From Nocardioides sp. (GTDB lineage Bacteria > Actinomycetota > Actinomycetes > Propionibacteriales > Nocardioidaceae), in NCBI GenBank assembly GCA_021166815.1, contig JAJPEO010000013.1, forward strand, positions 1-18,015: a stretch of 18,015 bases of DNA, written 5' to 3'. A program made the position numbers and the translations under genes. Numbering within the stretch: the first letter of the stretch is position 1; every line of letters begins with the position of its first letter. Below are positions 1 through 6,705 of the stretch, one piece after another. The notes beneath the pieces are model-generated. The model had not been told where the DNA came from, did not search any database, and saw only the letters and a list, made by a program, of their open reading frames with translations.

Positions 1-1263
1 CCATCGGCGGCCCTCGATCGCGCGCAGGCGGCTGATCTCGAACTGCTGGGCGATCTGGCCGGTGTCGACGAACATCGCGTTGCTCGTCTGCACGGCGAGC
101 AGCTGCCCACCGCGGCTCAGCTGTGCGGCGATGCCCGCGTCGTACGCCACGTCGAAGCAGATCGCGTCCGCCACGAGGACGTCGTCGACCCGCAGGGGCT
201 CGACCCGGGTGCCGCGCACCATGTCCCGGCCGATCTCGCGCAGACGCCCGTAGGTGTCCGGGATCAGCGCCCCGCGGAAGGGGATGTACTCGCCGTAGGG
301 CACCGGGTGCCGCTTGGTGTAGCGGTCCCCTCCCCCGGTGTCCGGGTGCCACACGATTCCCTGGTTGAGCACGCGCGAGTCGTCGTCCTGGTCGTCCAGC
401 ATGGCGCCCACCAGGACCGGCCTGTCGATGGCCGCCACAGCCGTCTCGATCCCGTGGCGCACCCCCGGGTCGGTGAACGGGTCGACCGCGGTCGAGTTCT
501 CCGGCCACACGACGAGGTCCGGGGCCGTCTCCTCCCCGGCTCGTACGCGTGCGGCCAGGTCCACGGTGGCTGACACGTGGTTGGCAGTGACCTCGCGGTG
601 GACGCCCACGACGTCGATGCCCGAGCCGGGGACGTTGCCCTGGACCACGGCGATCGTGAAGCGCCCCACCTCCGTGGGCGAGGAGCTCACGAGCACCGGC
701 ACGAGCACGACGCCCGCGAGCGACACGACACCGGCCCCGACCAGCAGCGGCCGGGCGCGCACCGTGACCAGCACCCACGCCAGGGTCGTGCCGCTCAGGG
801 CCACCAGGAGCGACACGCCGGTCATCCCCACCCAGGGCAGCGCCGCCGCCCACGGGGTGTCGGCGGTGGCGTAGGCGAGGCGTCCGAAGGGCATGCCGGA
901 GAAGGGCCACTCGCTGCGCCAGTTCTCCACCGCGACCCACCACAGGGCCGTCCACAGCGGCCAGCCCCGGTGGCGCAGCGACCAGGCCATGACCAGGCCG
1001 AGGGGAGCGAAGAACGCGGCCTCGACCGCGCACATCGCCAGCCAGGCATCCGTGCCCACGGCCCGCATCCACACCATCACCGAGAACACGAAGGACACGC
1101 CGAACGCCAGCGCCGGGATCCACGCCCTGCCCAGCGGCGCGCCACGCAGGCACAGCACCAGCGCGGCGAGCGCGGGCGGCATGAGGGCGGAGACCCCCAC
1201 CGGCTCGAAAGCCGCGGCCAGCACCAGCCCCGCCGTGAAGGCGATGAGGGTTCGGAGCGGCAC
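1..1263 (-). CDS. lnt: Apolipoprotein N-acyltransferase, 5' part (runs off left edge)
   Basis: This is the N-terminal 421 codons of a membrane acyltransferase that adds the third acyl chain to the N-terminal cysteine of lipoproteins at the outer face of the cytoplasmic membrane. The first ~200 residues are strongly hydrophobic, as expected for the multi-helix membrane part. A nitrilase-like domain follows with the expected catalytic triad: Glu255 in WPENST, Lys317 in YTKRHPVPYGEY and Cys369 in ICFDVAYD. Spacing matches the known E/K/C triad of the family. The frame is still open at base 1, with roughly the last 100 residues missing. The GTG at 1263 is the first start after an in-frame TGA (1269-1267), although no clear ribosome binding site precedes it. 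It lies 44 bp downstream of kal on the same strand, so it could be read from the kal operon or from its own promoter. No polyprenol-phosphate mannosyltransferase domain is seen in the visible part. Confidence 0.93.
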   Translation of the reverse strand, partial: MPLRTLIAFTAGLVLAAAFEPVGVSALMPPALAALVLCLRGAPLGRAWIPALAFGVSFVFSVMVWMRAVGTDAWLAMCAVEAAFFAPLGLVMAWSLRHRGWPLWTALWWVAVENWRSEWPFSGMPFGRLAYATADTPWAAALPWVGMTGVSLLVALSGTTLAWVLVTVRARPLLVGAGVVSLAGVVLVPVLVSSSPTEVGRFTIAVVQGNVPGSGIDVVGVHREVTANHVSATVDLAARVRAGEETAPDLVVWPENSTAVDPFTDPGVRHGIETAVAAIDRPVLVGAMLDDQDDDSRVLNQGIVWHPDTGGGDRYTKRHPVPYGEYIPFRGALIPDTYGRLREIGRDMVRGTRVEPLRVDDVLVADAICFDVAYDAGIAAQLSRGGQLLAVQTSNAMFVDTGQIAQQFEISRLRAIEGRRW

Positions 1264-1307
1264 GCGTCAGACCGTAACCGACGACCGGGCACGTGCCGCG
1301 CCGGGCG

Positions 1308-1697
1308 TCACCGGGGTGGGACGACGACCGTGCCGAGGGCGGTGGTGGCGACGATGGGCTCGGGCAGCACCGTGGCCGCGCCGGGCGCGTCCGTGGTGGC
1401 CGCGCCGCGGGCGACGACGGCCACGGCGAAGGCCATCACCCGGCTCCGCGTGCCGGCCCGGACCAGCTCGCAGCTCACCTCGAGGACGTCACCCGCCCGC
1501 ACCGGGGCCAGGAACTGCACGTCGTCGTAGGACGCGAACAGGCCCTCGTCGCCGTCGGTGGTGATGCACATGTCGGTGGCGATGTCCCCGAACAGCCCGA
1601 GGCTGTAGGCGCCGTCGACCAGGTTCCCGGCGTAGTGGGCGTGGGAGTAGGGCACGTACCGGCGGTGGACCAGGCGGGTGCCGACGATGTCGTTCAT
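1308..1697 (-). CDS. kal: 3-aminobutyryl-CoA ammonia-lyase (hotdog fold)
   Basis: A 129-residue protein that looks like Kal, the hotdog-fold lyase that eliminates ammonia from L-3-aminobutyryl-CoA to give crotonyl-CoA late in lysine fermentation. Length matches the family (about 130 residues). The N-terminal stretch RYVPYSHAHYAGNLVDGAY and the central YDDVQFLAPVRAGDVLEV fit the small CoA-binding hotdog fold. Identification rests on this pattern plus its position directly after kamE. Its ATG overlaps the kamE stop as ATGA, and an AAGGTGG-like ribosome binding site lies inside the kamE end, so translation is probably coupled. It is the last recognisable lysine-pathway gene in the operon; lnt follows after 44 bp. 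A generic MaoC/hotdog thioesterase would be the alternative, but the context makes Kal more likely. Confidence 0.88.
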   Translation of the reverse strand: MNDIVGTRLVHRRYVPYSHAHYAGNLVDGAYSLGLFGDIATDMCITTDGDEGLFASYDDVQFLAPVRAGDVLEVSCELVRAGTRSRVMAFAVAVVARGAATTDAPGAATVLPEPIVATTALGTVVVPPR

Positions 1698-2434
1698 GAG
1701 GCCACCTTGGCGGAGACGAGACGGTGCACGAGGAAGGACGCGACCTCACCGGGCGTGGTGCCGCGAGTGAAGACCCGGTCGACGCCGAGATCGGCGGACA
1801 TGGCCTCGTCGAAGCGGGGACCACCGACGACCAGCAACGGACGACGATCGGCGGGGTAGGCCTCGCGGAAGGCGGCCGACATCTCACGCGTGTTGAGCAG
1901 GTGGGCGTCGCGCTGGGTCACGACCTGCGACACCAGCACCGCATCAGCCTTCTCCGCTCGCGCGGCGGCCACGAGCTCGGGGACGGAGACCTGGGCGCCG
2001 AGGTTGACCACCTTGAGCTCGCGGTAGTACTCGAGCCCCTTCTCCCCCGCGAATCCCTTGATGTTGAGGATCGCGTCGATGCCGACGGTGTGGGCGTCGG
2101 TGCCGATGCAGCCACCCACCACCACCAGCCGGCGCCGGAGCCCCTGCTTGATCGCGGCGTTGGCCTCCTTGGGCGTCAACAGCGGGTAGTCGCGCTCGAC
2201 GACGCTCACCGCGTCGGTGTCGACGAGGTGGGACACCCGGCCGTACACGACGAAGAAGGTGAACCCCTCCCCCACCGGCTTGGCGTGCACCACGAGGGCG
2301 GGCTCCATGCCCATCTTGTTGGCGAGCTGCACCGCGGCGCCCTCGGCCACCTTGGAGTGCGGCATCGGCAGGGTGAACGACAGCTGCACCATGCCGTCGC
2401 CGGTGGTGTCGCCGTAGGGACGGATGATGCTCAC
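1694..2434 (-). CDS. kamE: Beta-lysine 5,6-aminomutase, beta (B12-binding) subunit
   Basis: A 246-residue cobalamin-binding subunit of the adenosylcobalamin/PLP enzyme that moves the terminal amino group of beta-lysine (or D-lysine) from C6 to C5. The B12 motif DxHxxG is present as DAHTVG (Asp113, His115, Gly118), with His115 as the expected lower cobalt ligand. Lys126 in the NIKGFAG segment fits the PLP-binding lysine of the family, at the same 11-residue distance from the histidine as in the clostridial enzyme. A Rossmann-like B12 domain fills the C-terminal half, ending around LLVVGGPRFD. The GTG start at 2434 overlaps the kamD stop as GTGA, and AAGGAG (2442-2447 on the complement) sits 7 nt upstream, which decides the start. 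It is slightly shorter than the clostridial subunit (about 262 residues). The kal start overlaps its stop by 4 nt. Confidence 0.95.
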   Translation of the reverse strand: MSIIRPYGDTTGDGMVQLSFTLPMPHSKVAEGAAVQLANKMGMEPALVVHAKPVGEGFTFFVVYGRVSHLVDTDAVSVVERDYPLLTPKEANAAIKQGLRRRLVVVGGCIGTDAHTVGIDAILNIKGFAGEKGLEYYRELKVVNLGAQVSVPELVAAARAEKADAVLVSQVVTQRDAHLLNTREMSAAFREAYPADRRPLLVVGGPRFDEAMSADLGVDRVFTRGTTPGEVASFLVHRLVSAKVAS

Positions 2435-4032
2435 TTGCCGGCTCCTTGCTTCGGTGCGTCGAGGATCTCCGTGGCCGGGTTGAAGTACGCCTCCGACTTG
2501 GCAGCCACTCCGTCGAGGCCCTTGCCGCGGTCGGCCGGACGCTTCATGAGGCCGAACGTGCCGTCGGCGATCGCGGCGAGCAGCGGCGGGTCGCCCGCGG
2601 CGTCGGTATCGTTGCGGATCTGGTCGAGCAGCTGGATCGACTCGGCGAGCACTTGGCGCGCCCGGGTCGCGATGAAGCCGTCGGGTGCCGGGTGGAAGTC
2701 CTCGCGCAGGTTGCCGGCTGCGTTCATGACGTAGCGGACGTTCTGGAGGGCGAGGTCGCGGTCGGAGAGCCACGGCGTGACGACGGCCTCGGTCATCATG
2801 CCGACCAGCAGGATCCCCTGGTCGGTGAGCGCGCCCACGAGGTTGAAGAACGCGTCGAGGAGGTAGCCCCGGAAGATGTCGCCGGTCATGTGCCTCGTCG
2901 GGGGCATCCACTTCAGCGGCGCCTCGGGGAAGAGCTCGCGGGCCAGCAGGGCGTGCGCGAGCTCGAGGCGGAAGGAGTCGGGGACGTCGGGATCGATCTC
3001 GAAGGCGTGCCCGAGCCCGAGCTGCCAGTCCTCGAGCCCGGCCTCCTTGGCGAAGTACTCGTTGAGGAGCTGGCTGGTCGTGACGGTGTGTGCCGCCTCG
3101 ACCGCGTCGGCGGTGGTGAGGTAGTTGTCCTCGCCGGTGTTGATGATGATGCCGGCGCGGGCGTGCACCTGCCGGCTGAACCGCTGGTCGACGAAGGTGC
3201 GGATCGGGTTGATGTCGCGGAAGAGGATTCCGTACATCGAGTCGTTCAGCATCATGTCGAGCCGCTCGAGCCCGGCCAGCGCGGCGATCTCGGGCATGCA
3301 CAGCCCGGATGCGTAGTTGGTGAGGCGCACGTAGCGCCCGAGCTCCTGCGACGTCTCGTCGAGCGCCGCGCGCATCAGGCGGAAGTTCTCCTGGGTGGCG
3401 TAGGTGCCGGCGAAGCCCTCGCGGGTGGCCCCCTCGGGCACGAAGTCGAGCAGCGACTGGCCGGTCGACCTGATGACGGCGATGACGTCGGCGCCCGCGC
3501 GGGCGGCTGCCTGCGCCTGCGGGATGTCCTCGTGGATGTCGCCGGTGGCCACGATGAGGTAGATCCACGGCTTGCGGGGCGCGTCACCCACCCGCTTGAT
3601 GAACTTCTCACGACGCGCGCGCTGCCGGTCGATGGTGCGGATCCCGGCCCCCACGGCCTTGCTGCTGGCCGAGCGTGCCCGGGTGGCTGCACGGCCCTCG
3701 GGCAGGGAGAACCGCACCGACCCGGCCGAGGCCTTCTGGGCGAGCACGTGCAGGTCGTCGGCCTCGCCGCGGACCAGGGCGTCCCATACCGGCAGCGCCA
3801 CGCCGTGCTCGAGGCCGCAGTCGGCCCGGACCGCGTCGACCAGGCGGTTGACCCACGGGGTGCCCTCAGCGTCGGCGCCGTCGAGGCCGGCCAGCCGCAG
3901 GGTGGCCCGTTCCACGGAGACCGTGGTGTGCCGGCGGGCCAGGTCGACGATGGGCTTGCCCACCTGACGAGCCAGCGTCCGCGCCCGGCGTACGTCGGCC
4001 CGGTCGATCCCGAGCGTCGAGGTCGTGGCCAT
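2431..4032 (-). CDS. kamD: Beta-lysine 5,6-aminomutase, alpha subunit
   Basis: The 533-residue large subunit of the B12/PLP-dependent lysine 5,6-aminomutase; it forms the TIM-barrel catalytic part and works with KamE, encoded next. Family signatures are clear: MMLNDSMYGILFRDINPIRT, then ARAGIIINTGEDNYLTTADA and NEYFAKEAGLEDWQLGLGHA. Length is close to the clostridial alpha subunit (about 516). The first ~130 residues (ADVRRARTLARQVGKPIVDL) also match the helical N-terminus of the family. The ATG at 4032 is preceded by GGAGG (4038-4042 on the complement) with a 5-nt spacer. The frame stays open further upstream, but that part is antisense-type sequence overlapping kdd. It shares one base with the kdd stop (TGATG) and four with the kamE start. 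No frameshift is seen. Its cofactor demand implies a cobalamin supply that is not visible here. Confidence 0.96.
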   Translation of the reverse strand: MATTSTLGIDRADVRRARTLARQVGKPIVDLARRHTTVSVERATLRLAGLDGADAEGTPWVNRLVDAVRADCGLEHGVALPVWDALVRGEADDLHVLAQKASAGSVRFSLPEGRAATRARSASSKAVGAGIRTIDRQRARREKFIKRVGDAPRKPWIYLIVATGDIHEDIPQAQAAARAGADVIAVIRSTGQSLLDFVPEGATREGFAGTYATQENFRLMRAALDETSQELGRYVRLTNYASGLCMPEIAALAGLERLDMMLNDSMYGILFRDINPIRTFVDQRFSRQVHARAGIIINTGEDNYLTTADAVEAAHTVTTSQLLNEYFAKEAGLEDWQLGLGHAFEIDPDVPDSFRLELAHALLARELFPEAPLKWMPPTRHMTGDIFRGYLLDAFFNLVGALTDQGILLVGMMTEAVVTPWLSDRDLALQNVRYVMNAAGNLREDFHPAPDGFIATRARQVLAESIQLLDQIRNDTDAAGDPPLLAAIADGTFGLMKRPADRGKGLDGVAAKSEAYFNPATEILDAPKQGAGK

Positions 4033-5075
4033 CACAGCCTCCGTTCGAAGAGTGCGCGTACGCCCGGTTCGGAGCGCAGCAGTTCCATTGCGGCCTGGGC
4101 ATGGCCCGGCACGTAGCCGGTGCCGATCAGCATGGTGACGTCGGCGGCGAGTCCCTCGGCTCCGAGGGCCGCCGCGCTGAAGGAGGTCGCCATGGAGAAG
4201 AAGATGATGGTGCCGCCGTCGGCGGTCGACAGGATCGCGCCGCCCTCGCAGCCCGGGACGTCGACGCAGACGATGGTCACGTCCGCGGGGCCACCGGCGC
4301 CCGTCACGGCCGCTCGCAGGGCGAGGGGGTCGCGCGCGTCTGCGATGACGACCTCGTCCGCGAGGCCGCTCGCGGTCAGCAGGTCCGCCTCCTCCTGGTG
4401 GGGCACGACGCCGATGGTGCGGCGCGCGCCGGCCTGCCGCGCGGCCGCCAGGCAGAGGGACCCGGACTTGCCGGCCCCGCCGATGACCGTGACGACCGGA
4501 TCGGTGTAGCGCGACACGTGGCGGGTGGCCAGTGCCGGCGCTCCGCAGACGTCCATGACGCTCAGCGACAGGGCAGGGTCCAGGTCGTCGGGGATCACGG
4601 CGGCGATGGAGCGGCCGAAGAGGACGGCGTAGCCGTCGCACGGCACCTGCTCGCTCGTGCCGTCCCACCGGGCCAGGTCGTCCTCGACCACCAGCGGGGT
4701 CAGCGTGAGGCTGACCAGGGTGGCGATCCGGTCCCCCACCGCGAGACCCAGCGGCGACTCGGGACCGACCGCCTCCACGGTGCCGACGAGCATGCCGCCC
4801 GAACCCGTCTCGGGGTTCTGCATCTTGCCGCGCGCGCCGATGATCGAGAGGACCTCGGCGCGCACGGCCGCACCGTCACCGTCGTGCTTGCGCTCGAGCT
4901 GGCGGAACGAGGCAGCGTCGAGGTTGAGCCGCTCCACTCGCACGCGGACCTCGTCGGGCCACAGGTCAGGCCGGGTGTCGAGCCGCTGCGCCGCCTGGGG
5001 CAGCACCACCCGATCGTCGAGGACGCGGTGCAACCCGGTGGGATCCGCCGGCCGAACGTCGTCACTCACGAACAT
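4032..5075 (-). CDS. kdd: L-erythro-3,5-diaminohexanoate dehydrogenase
   Basis: A 347-residue NAD(P)-dependent dehydrogenase that deaminates 3,5-diaminohexanoate, the product of KamDE, to 3-keto-5-aminohexanoate. It has the layout of a zinc-free medium-chain dehydrogenase. An N-terminal GroES-like part contains MQNPETGSGGMLVGTVEAVG, a stretch typical of Kdd. A Rossmann nucleotide-binding segment follows (VVTVIGGAGKSGSLCLAAAR, about residues 190-210), and the C-terminal part has GTIIFFSMATSFSAAALG. It is the first gene of the minus-strand operon. The ATG at 5075 has GGAG 4 nt upstream and AAGGA further out. Its stop TGA shares a base with the kamD ATG. Expression is probably driven from the divergent region shared with kamA, where a TAAGAT hexamer is a candidate -10. 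An unrelated alcohol dehydrogenase is the alternative, but sequence and neighbours argue for Kdd. Confidence 0.93.
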   Translation of the reverse strand: MFVSDDVRPADPTGLHRVLDDRVVLPQAAQRLDTRPDLWPDEVRVRVERLNLDAASFRQLERKHDGDGAAVRAEVLSIIGARGKMQNPETGSGGMLVGTVEAVGPESPLGLAVGDRIATLVSLTLTPLVVEDDLARWDGTSEQVPCDGYAVLFGRSIAAVIPDDLDPALSLSVMDVCGAPALATRHVSRYTDPVVTVIGGAGKSGSLCLAAARQAGARRTIGVVPHQEEADLLTASGLADEVVIADARDPLALRAAVTGAGGPADVTIVCVDVPGCEGGAILSTADGGTIIFFSMATSFSAAALGAEGLAADVTMLIGTGYVPGHAQAAMELLRSEPGVRALFERRL

Positions 5076-5108
5076 CTGACTCCATCCTTGTCGTTTCAAC
5101 ACCGTAGT

Positions 5109-5145
5109 GCCGCAAATCTTACGGCGTGGCATTGGACTCGCCGTA
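5109..5145. promoter_or_regulatory. Repeated half-site GCCGCAA / TTACGGC / CGCCGTA (candidate operator)
   Basis: GCCGCAA-ATC-TTACGGC at 5109-5125 is an imperfect 17-bp palindrome: 6 of 7 arm positions pair around a 3-bp AT-rich centre. A further half-site CGCCGTA (5139-5145) forms a perfect 7-bp inverted repeat with TACGGCG (5120-5126), 12 bp apart. The first repeat covers the candidate kdd -10 and the last half-site runs into the candidate kamA -10. This layout would suit a multimeric regulator such as the Lrp/AsnC protein encoded downstream of kamA. The repeats are seen directly; the binding protein is inferred. Confidence 0.45.
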
Positions 5146-5168
5146 TGATCTACACGTACTCTTTCAGA

Positions 5169-5184
5169 TGTGGTGCGCACCACA
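5169..5184. promoter_or_regulatory. Perfect 16-bp palindrome TGTGGTGCGCACCACA
   Basis: The sequence TGTGGTGCGCACCACA is an exact palindrome without a spacer, which favours a dimeric protein-binding site over an RNA hairpin. It lies about 20 bp downstream of the candidate kamA -10, in the likely 5' untranslated leader and 51 bp before the kamA ATG. A bound protein there would block kamA elongation or initiation. The inner core TGGTNNNNACCA recalls GntR-type sites, but no GntR gene is in the window. A 10-bp version of the core also occurs by chance inside a coding region at 12004-12013. Confidence 0.45.
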
Positions 5185-5190
5185 CAACTG

Positions 5191-5207
5191 GGGCGCGCCG
5201 TGCGCCC
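5191..5207 (+). other. Small hairpin in the kamA leader
   Basis: GGGCGC (5191-5196) and GCGCCC (5202-5207) form a 6-bp GC stem with a 5-nt loop in the likely kamA leader, 17 nt before the ribosome binding site. There is no U-run after it. It may be a leader structure affecting initiation, or chance in GC-rich DNA. Confidence 0.3.
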
Positions 5208-5224
5208 GTATCCGTCGTGCTGAC

Positions 5225-5230
5225 GAGGAG
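5225..5230 (+). promoter_or_regulatory. kamA ribosome binding site
   Basis: GAGGAG ends 4 nt before the ATG at 5235. The reading frame is open far upstream because it runs antisense through kdd, so this site is what fixes the kamA start. Confidence 0.8.
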
Positions 5231-5234
5231 AACC

Positions 5235-6689
5235 ATGAGCATCGACACCGCCACCAGCCTCACCACCGAGCAGCCGTACGCCTATCGGCGCGTGGAGCTC
5301 GTCGAGCCGGACTGGACCCGGTTCCCCGGCTGGGCCGACGTCACGGCGGAGGAATGGGCCTCGGTGCAGTGGCAGCGCGCCCACTGCGTGAAGAACGTCA
5401 AGCAGCTGCGCGAGCTCCTCGGCGACCTCGTGGACGACCGCTTCTACGAGGACCTCGAGCGGGACCAGGCCGAGCGGGCCACCATGTCGATGCTGGTGCC
5501 CCCGCAGATGATGAACACGATGGTGCCGGACTTCGAGCCGCGCGGCGCAGGGTCGATGACCGAGGCGCTCTACGCCGACCCGATCCGCCACTACATGATC
5601 CCCGTCTTCTCCGATCGCCGCACCGACTGGCCGTCCCACCCGCACGCCACCCGCGACTCCCTCCACGAGCACGACATGTGGGTCACCGAGGGCCTGACCC
5701 ACCGCTACCCGACCAAGGTGCTCGCCGAGCTGCTGCCGACGTGCCCCCAGTACTGCGGGCACTGCACGCGGATGGACCTCGTCGGCAACTCCACCCCGGT
5801 CATCGACAAGCTGAAGTTCGCGGGCAAGCCCAACGACCGCCTCAAGGACATGCTCGACTACCTGCGCCAGAACCCGGCCGTGCGCGACGTGGTCGTGTCC
5901 GGAGGCGACGTGGCCAACATGCCGTGGCCCCGCCTGGAGGCCTTCCTGACCGAGCTGCTGGAGATCGAGAACATCCGCGACATCCGCCTCGCCTCCAAGG
6001 CGCTGATCGGTCTCCCCCAGCACTGGCTGCAGCCTGACCTGCTCGAGGGCCTGTCGCGGGTCGCGACCACTGCCCGCTCCCGTGGCGTGTCGATCGCCAT
6101 GCACACCCACACCAACCACGCGAACTCGGTGACGCCCCTCGTCGCCCAGGCGGCGGGCGCGATGCTCGACGTCGGGCTGCGCGACGTACGCAACCAGGGC
6201 GTCCTGCTCAACGGCGTCAACGCCGACCCGCACGCGCTGCTCGACCTGTGCTTCCGCCTGCTCGACGGCGCCCAGATCATGCCCTACTACTTCTACATGT
6301 GCGACATGATCCCGTTCTCGGAGCACTGGCGGGTCTCGGTCGCCGACGCCCAGCGCCTGCAGCACCACATCATGGGCTACCTGCCGGGCTACGCCACCCC
6401 GCGGATCGTGTGCGACGTGCCCTTCGTCGGGAAGCGCTGGGTGCACCAGCTCGCCGACTACGACCACGAGCACGGCATCTCGTACTGGACGAAGAACTAC
6501 CGCACCTCGATCGAGGCGACGGACGCCGAGGCGCTGACGCGCCACTACGAGTACTACGACCCGATCCACACCCTGCCCGAGTCGGGCCAGCAGTGGTGGG
6601 CGGAGCACGGTCGCCTCGACGAGACCGCCCTCAAGGCGGCCGAGATGGCCGAGGCGTCGCGACGGACGGCCGCGCTGCAGGCCTGGTGA
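5235..6689 (+). CDS. kamA: Lysine 2,3-aminomutase (radical SAM, PLP)
   Basis: A 484-residue radical-SAM aminomutase that interconverts L-lysine and L-beta-lysine. The iron-sulfur motif CxxxCxxC is CPQYCGHC (Cys170, Cys174, Cys177), followed by Arg179, equivalent to the carboxylate-binding Arg of the clostridial enzyme. SGGD (222-225) fits the SAM-binding segment. Asp357 in MCDM and Asp394 in VCDVPFVGK match the two aspartates that hold the lysine side-chain amine, which separates lysine from glutamate 2,3-aminomutases. Lys400 is the expected PLP lysine, although the usual PGGGGK motif is PFVGK here. The C-terminal CxCxxC-type zinc cysteines of the clostridial enzyme are absent. The protein is also longer than that family (about 416 residues), with ~80 extra residues split between both ends. 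It is divergent from kdd-kamDE-kal, whose products continue the pathway, and converges on the Lrp gene. Lysine specificity is inferred from residues and context. Confidence 0.93.
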   Translation: MSIDTATSLTTEQPYAYRRVELVEPDWTRFPGWADVTAEEWASVQWQRAHCVKNVKQLRELLGDLVDDRFYEDLERDQAERATMSMLVPPQMMNTMVPDFEPRGAGSMTEALYADPIRHYMIPVFSDRRTDWPSHPHATRDSLHEHDMWVTEGLTHRYPTKVLAELLPTCPQYCGHCTRMDLVGNSTPVIDKLKFAGKPNDRLKDMLDYLRQNPAVRDVVVSGGDVANMPWPRLEAFLTELLEIENIRDIRLASKALIGLPQHWLQPDLLEGLSRVATTARSRGVSIAMHTHTNHANSVTPLVAQAAGAMLDVGLRDVRNQGVLLNGVNADPHALLDLCFRLLDGAQIMPYYFYMCDMIPFSEHWRVSVADAQRLQHHIMGYLPGYATPRIVCDVPFVGKRWVHQLADYDHEHGISYWTKNYRTSIEATDAEALTRHYEYYDPIHTLPESGQQWWAEHGRLDETALKAAEMAEASRRTAALQAW

Positions 6690-6705
6690 CCTGATGGCCC
6701 CGAGG

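Larger units (their letters stand above)
5076..5234. promoter_or_regulatory. Divergent kdd / kamA control region
   Basis: This 159-bp gap lies between the divergent starts of kdd and kamA and must hold both promoters. It is visibly more AT-rich than its surroundings at 5112-5165. TATGAT at 5144-5149 on the plus strand is a good -10 candidate for kamA, and TAAGAT (plus-strand 5116-5121, read on the complement) is one for the kdd operon. Neither has a convincing -35 at 16-18 nt, so these are inferences. A second plus-strand option is TTGGAC (5132-5137) with TACTCT (5157-5162), 19 nt apart. Inverted repeats listed separately overlap both -10 candidates. Confidence 0.6.

Noticed and set aside
1288..1297. 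GGCACGTGCC palindrome between kal and lnt as a possible operator or terminator
   Set aside because: Only 10 bp, no loop, no U-run, and no other support; likely chance.
577..1530. 317-codon plus-strand open frame opposite lnt and kal
   Set aside because: His/Arg/Gly-rich antisense shadow; the minus strand carries the Lnt catalytic triad and the Kal sequence.
2446..4116. 556-codon plus-strand open frame antisense to kamD
   Set aside because: Composition (Val/Gly/Glu/His-rich, no recognisable domain) is typical of the complement of a GC-rich gene; kamD has clear family motifs.
4033..4668. Upstream extension of the kamD frame through the kdd region
   Set aside because: Low-complexity Arg-rich shadow of kdd; the ATG at 4032 with GGAGG at the proper distance is the real start.
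4101..5234. Open plus-strand frame running into kamA from far upstream, as if KamA had a 378-residue N-terminal extension
   Set aside because: It is antisense to kdd with low-complexity Arg/Gly/Asp-rich content; a good ribosome binding site at 5225-5230 sets the kamA start at 5235.
5235..6689. KamA could be a glutamate 2,3-aminomutase or the EpmB translation-factor enzyme
   Set aside because: Both aspartates that bind the lysine side-chain amine are present (357, 394), and the neighbours are beta-lysine catabolic genes rather than efp or epmA.
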